Shown: piece after piece, positions 62,041-64,000 of the stretch
Position numbering within the stretch: position 1 is the first letter of the stretch
Layout of the letters: each line of letters opens with the position of its first letter
NCBI GenBank assembly: GCA_039619475.1
Contig: CM077115.1
Span: 61,014,864 to 61,078,863, forward strand
Length of the DNA stretch: 64,000 nt
Reading direction: 5' to 3'
Source of the DNA: Icerya purchasi
Lineage: Eukaryota > Arthropoda > Insecta > Hemiptera > Monophlebidae
The notes under the pieces: generated by a model
Databases searched by the model: none
What the model was told of the DNA's origin: nothing
The model's input: only the letters and a program-made list of their open reading frames with translations
Position numbers and translations under genes: made by a program

Positions 62041-62575
62041 ATCGATGTATGTCCCTATTCACATCTATTGCCCTTTGTCTGAGGATTCGTAGTAGCGAAA
62101 TCGCATCTCTTGTTCCTCGTTTTGCGATGAAGCCGTATTGTGTTTTACTTAGATGATTGTCTATTTTGTTTTCTATCCTCCTGTTTATTATTGATAGTAG
62201 AAGTTTTAGTATATGACTCATTAAGCTTATTGTTCTGTAATCAGTACATTTTATTGCGTTCCCCTTTTTTGGAATTGGTATAATAATCGATTTCAATAGG
62301 TCCTCTGGTATTATTCCTTCTTGGTATATTTTGTTTATAATTTCCAGTAGTGCTATTCTGTTATTTTTGTTCAAAGCTTTTATCATTTCCATGGTAATTC
62401 TATCTTCACCCGGCGCTTTATTCCTTCTGCCTACTTTGATTGCCTGCTCTAATTCTCGTAATAATATATCTGGACCATCTAACGCAGTATTTAATGATTT
62501 ATAATGCGGTCTTGCGTTGTCCCCATATAGTTCCTGGATATACTTTATCCATGCTTTTTTTATTTCGTTTTCTTC
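62039..62575 (-). pseudogene. RTE ORF fragment: RT fingers
   Basis: The frame opens at about 62575 with ENEIKKAWIKYIQELY and continues through RRNKAPGEDRITMEMIKALN, IIIPIPKKGN, DYRTISLMSHILKLLLSIIN and QYGFIAKRGTRDAI, ending DVNRDIHR-stop near 62039. These are RT fingers and early palm motifs of an RTE-like polymerase. A start at the ATG at 62392 would cut off genuine upstream homology, so I extend to 62575, where a frameshift separates this part from the linker. The stop after DIHR coincides with loss of the first catalytic-Asp motif. Confidence 0.88.
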
Positions 62576-62829
62576 TGTATGTATCTTCTCCCTTTGCTAT
62601 CTTTTATTACCATTATCTTATTTTTCTTTCTTTTCCATTCTTTCATTAATTCTTTTATTTCTACATACATTTCACGGTATGCATGTCTGCTTTCAAGGTC
62701 CTCCATTCTTTTACATTTCTGTTCATACCACTCCTGCTTTGCCTGAATACACTGTTTCTGGATTTTCTTGTTTAATACTATATATTCTTCGGTATTTCGG
62801 TTTTTTATTCTCCTTCTTTCATTCATCAT
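62560..62829 (-). pseudogene. RTE ORF fragment: linker between EN and RT
   Basis: Starts MMNERRRIKNRNTEEY and has a lysine/glutamate-rich, probably helical segment, the normal linker between nuclease and RT. It is in frame with the nuclease part: WMKE, a TAA at 62839-62841, three codons, then MMNERRR. A single nonsense change would explain the split. Confidence 0.8.
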
Positions 62830-62838
62830 TGTTATTAT

Positions 62839-63999
62839 TTATTCCTTCATCCAGTGCTTATTCTTTTTGACTCGGTTTTCTTGTTTCAGCATGTCCTCTG
62901 CAGTTTGTGTCAGTGTTTCCTTGAAATTGTTCCACATTGTCTTTGCGCCTGCTTCTACGCCGTTCTCCTTTCCATATTTTAGTGTTCTGGCAATTCGATT
63001 ATTATAGTCCGTTGCTATCCTTTCGTTCTTTAATCCATTTGTATCCCATCTGCCACCTCTTTCCTTATCTATGTGCCTCTTCTTTTTGCTCCTGTTTATT
63101 CTATTTCTACTTGCTAGAAGGATGTGGTCGCTGTTGCAGTCAGCCGATGGGTATGTATGACAATTTTTTAACCCGACCTCTGTGCTGTGCACTAACCAAA
63201 ATGTAATCGATTTGGTTCCTGACTTTACCATCATAACCTTTCCAAGTATATATTCTTCGTTCGTGATTCTTGAACCATGTATTGGATATCGCCATTTCTC
63301 GTGCTTTCTTGCAAATTCCGCTAGTCTTTCTCCTCTTTCATTTCTGTCTCCTATTCCAAAAGGGCCGATAATTGTTCCTTCGCTTCCTTTTCCAATTTTT
63401 GCATTAAAATCTCCTAAAATATATACAATATCGCCGTCTTTAGCTTGTTTCATTCCTTCTTCCAGTTCTTCGTAAAATTCTTCGATTTCTTCTTCTTTAC
63501 ACTGACTGGTGGGTGCGTATACTTGACATATTATGACAGATTCTGCTTCCCTAACTATTCTAATTAGTAACATTCTGTCCGATATTGGTACGATGCTCTT
63601 TATTGATTTTGCAAGATTCGTCTTTATCAATATGCCTACTCCTTTTTCATGTTTTTCTTTTCCGCTATATATAAACTGATAATTTCCTTTACTGAATCTA
63701 TCTGTACCCGTCCATCTTGTTTCTGCCACTCCTAGTATATCAATGTTTAATCTGTCTGCTTCCATTATTACATTTTCCAGTTTCCCAGGTTGGTATAGGG
63801 TTTTTACGTTCCACGTCGCTATTTTGATATCTTCTAGTTTCTTTTTATTTTTTTGATGTGTCTTTCGATTTCCCATTGTAGTAAAACTTCCTTTGGTACC
63901 GCATTGTTGAAGGGTATCTCTCAGTTTTGTTGCACGTTTGTTCCCACCTGTAGAGTTCCGCACCAGCGAGGGTGCGGGGGAACTCGAGTCAACCTGCAT
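62839..63999 (-). pseudogene. RTE ORF fragment: AP-type endonuclease
   Basis: Exonuclease-endonuclease-phosphatase family domain that nicks target DNA for reverse transcription. Visible motifs are IATWNVKTLYQ (catalytic Asn), VAETRWTG (Glu), VYAPTSQ, ILGDFNAKIG (Asp, Asn) and ADCNSDHILL (Asp-His). The first ~50 residues before IATWN are basic and unassigned. Although open throughout, about 50 residues between EFARKHE and KNCHTYPS read in the wrong frame; the alternate frame there gives the expected MAISNTWFKNHERRIYTW and NQIDYILVSAQ. A 2-base GA duplication and one extra A in a six-A run, together three bases, would explain it. The protein as written lacks a conserved part of the fold. The ATG at 63998 sits at the window edge, so the true start may be outside. 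Confidence 0.9.
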
Positions 64000-64000
64000 T

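Larger units (their letters stand above)
60973..64000 (-). mobile_element. RTE-type LINE, minus strand, broken, runs off the window
   Basis: Read on the minus strand it gives, in order, an AP endonuclease, a linker, the RT palm and the C-terminal domain typical of RTE-like LINEs, and ends in a short (GAT)n array (60974-60988). RTE elements usually end in such a trinucleotide repeat rather than poly(A). The 5' end is at or beyond position 64000. At least one premature stop and many frameshifts split the single expected ORF; they are described in the separate entries. Confidence 0.88.

Noticed and set aside
1..64000. CRISPR arrays, operons, bacterial-type promoters
   Set aside because: No spaced direct-repeat array or operon-like coding; the tandem repeats present are head-to-tail satellites and the DNA is clearly eukaryotic.

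Overview
This window looks like gene-poor, AT-rich nuclear DNA from an arthropod, most likely an insect. The evidence is the long poly(A)/poly(T) and (TA)n tracts, unsuppressed CpG, the absence of operon-like coding, and the set of transposable elements (a LINE with an RNase H domain, an RTE-type LINE, a mariner, foldback/MITE-like DNA). I could not place the species. I found no host protein-coding gene, rRNA or convincing tRNA that I could defend. Nearly every open frame outside the transposons is under 150 codons, has no recognisable domain and has low-complexity composition.

Layout. 1-10 kb: spacer DNA with a 5'-truncated LINE tail (1367-1960), a second very decayed LINE tail (3615-4390), a dispersed repeat present at 2.82 and 8.64 kb, and two members of an inverted-repeat (foldback) family (3.14-3.55 and 9.34-9.96 kb). 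10.4-16.3 kb: the largest element, a nearly full-length non-LTR retrotransposon on the + strand. It has an ORF1 remnant with three CCHC zinc knuckles, an unusual ~1 kb inter-ORF segment with a 159-bp tandem duplication, and an ORF2 with AP-type endonuclease, reverse transcriptase and RNase H. I see two ORF2 lesions: an in-frame TAG and one frameshift. 16.5-17.2 kb: an OTU-protease-like fragment, an 84-bp tandem duplication and the tail of another repeat. 19.3-20.6 kb: a decayed mariner-like element with TIRs and TA target duplication. 27.2-28.07 kb: a third foldback copy with ~160-bp arms, then a LINE-like 3' tail. 33.17-36.36 kb: an undescribed-looking element bounded by inverted blocks of a 16-bp tandem repeat and an 8-bp direct repeat, carrying another LINE tail and a repeat with a hammerhead-like fold. 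43.6 and 44.3-45.0 kb: a second copy of that repeat and a minus-strand LINE tail. 45-60.9 kb: mostly non-coding DNA with micro- and minisatellites. 60.97-64.0 kb: a minus-strand RTE-type LINE, broken many times, running off the right edge.

The genes do not form a host pathway. The recognisable coding is retrotransposition machinery (nucleic-acid chaperone, endonuclease, RT, RNase H), a mariner transposase and a possible OTU protease piece. The five clear relatives of the RNase H LINE all keep the 3' part, as expected from 5'-truncating target-primed reverse transcription. All homology statements rest on reading motifs by eye; no database search was run.
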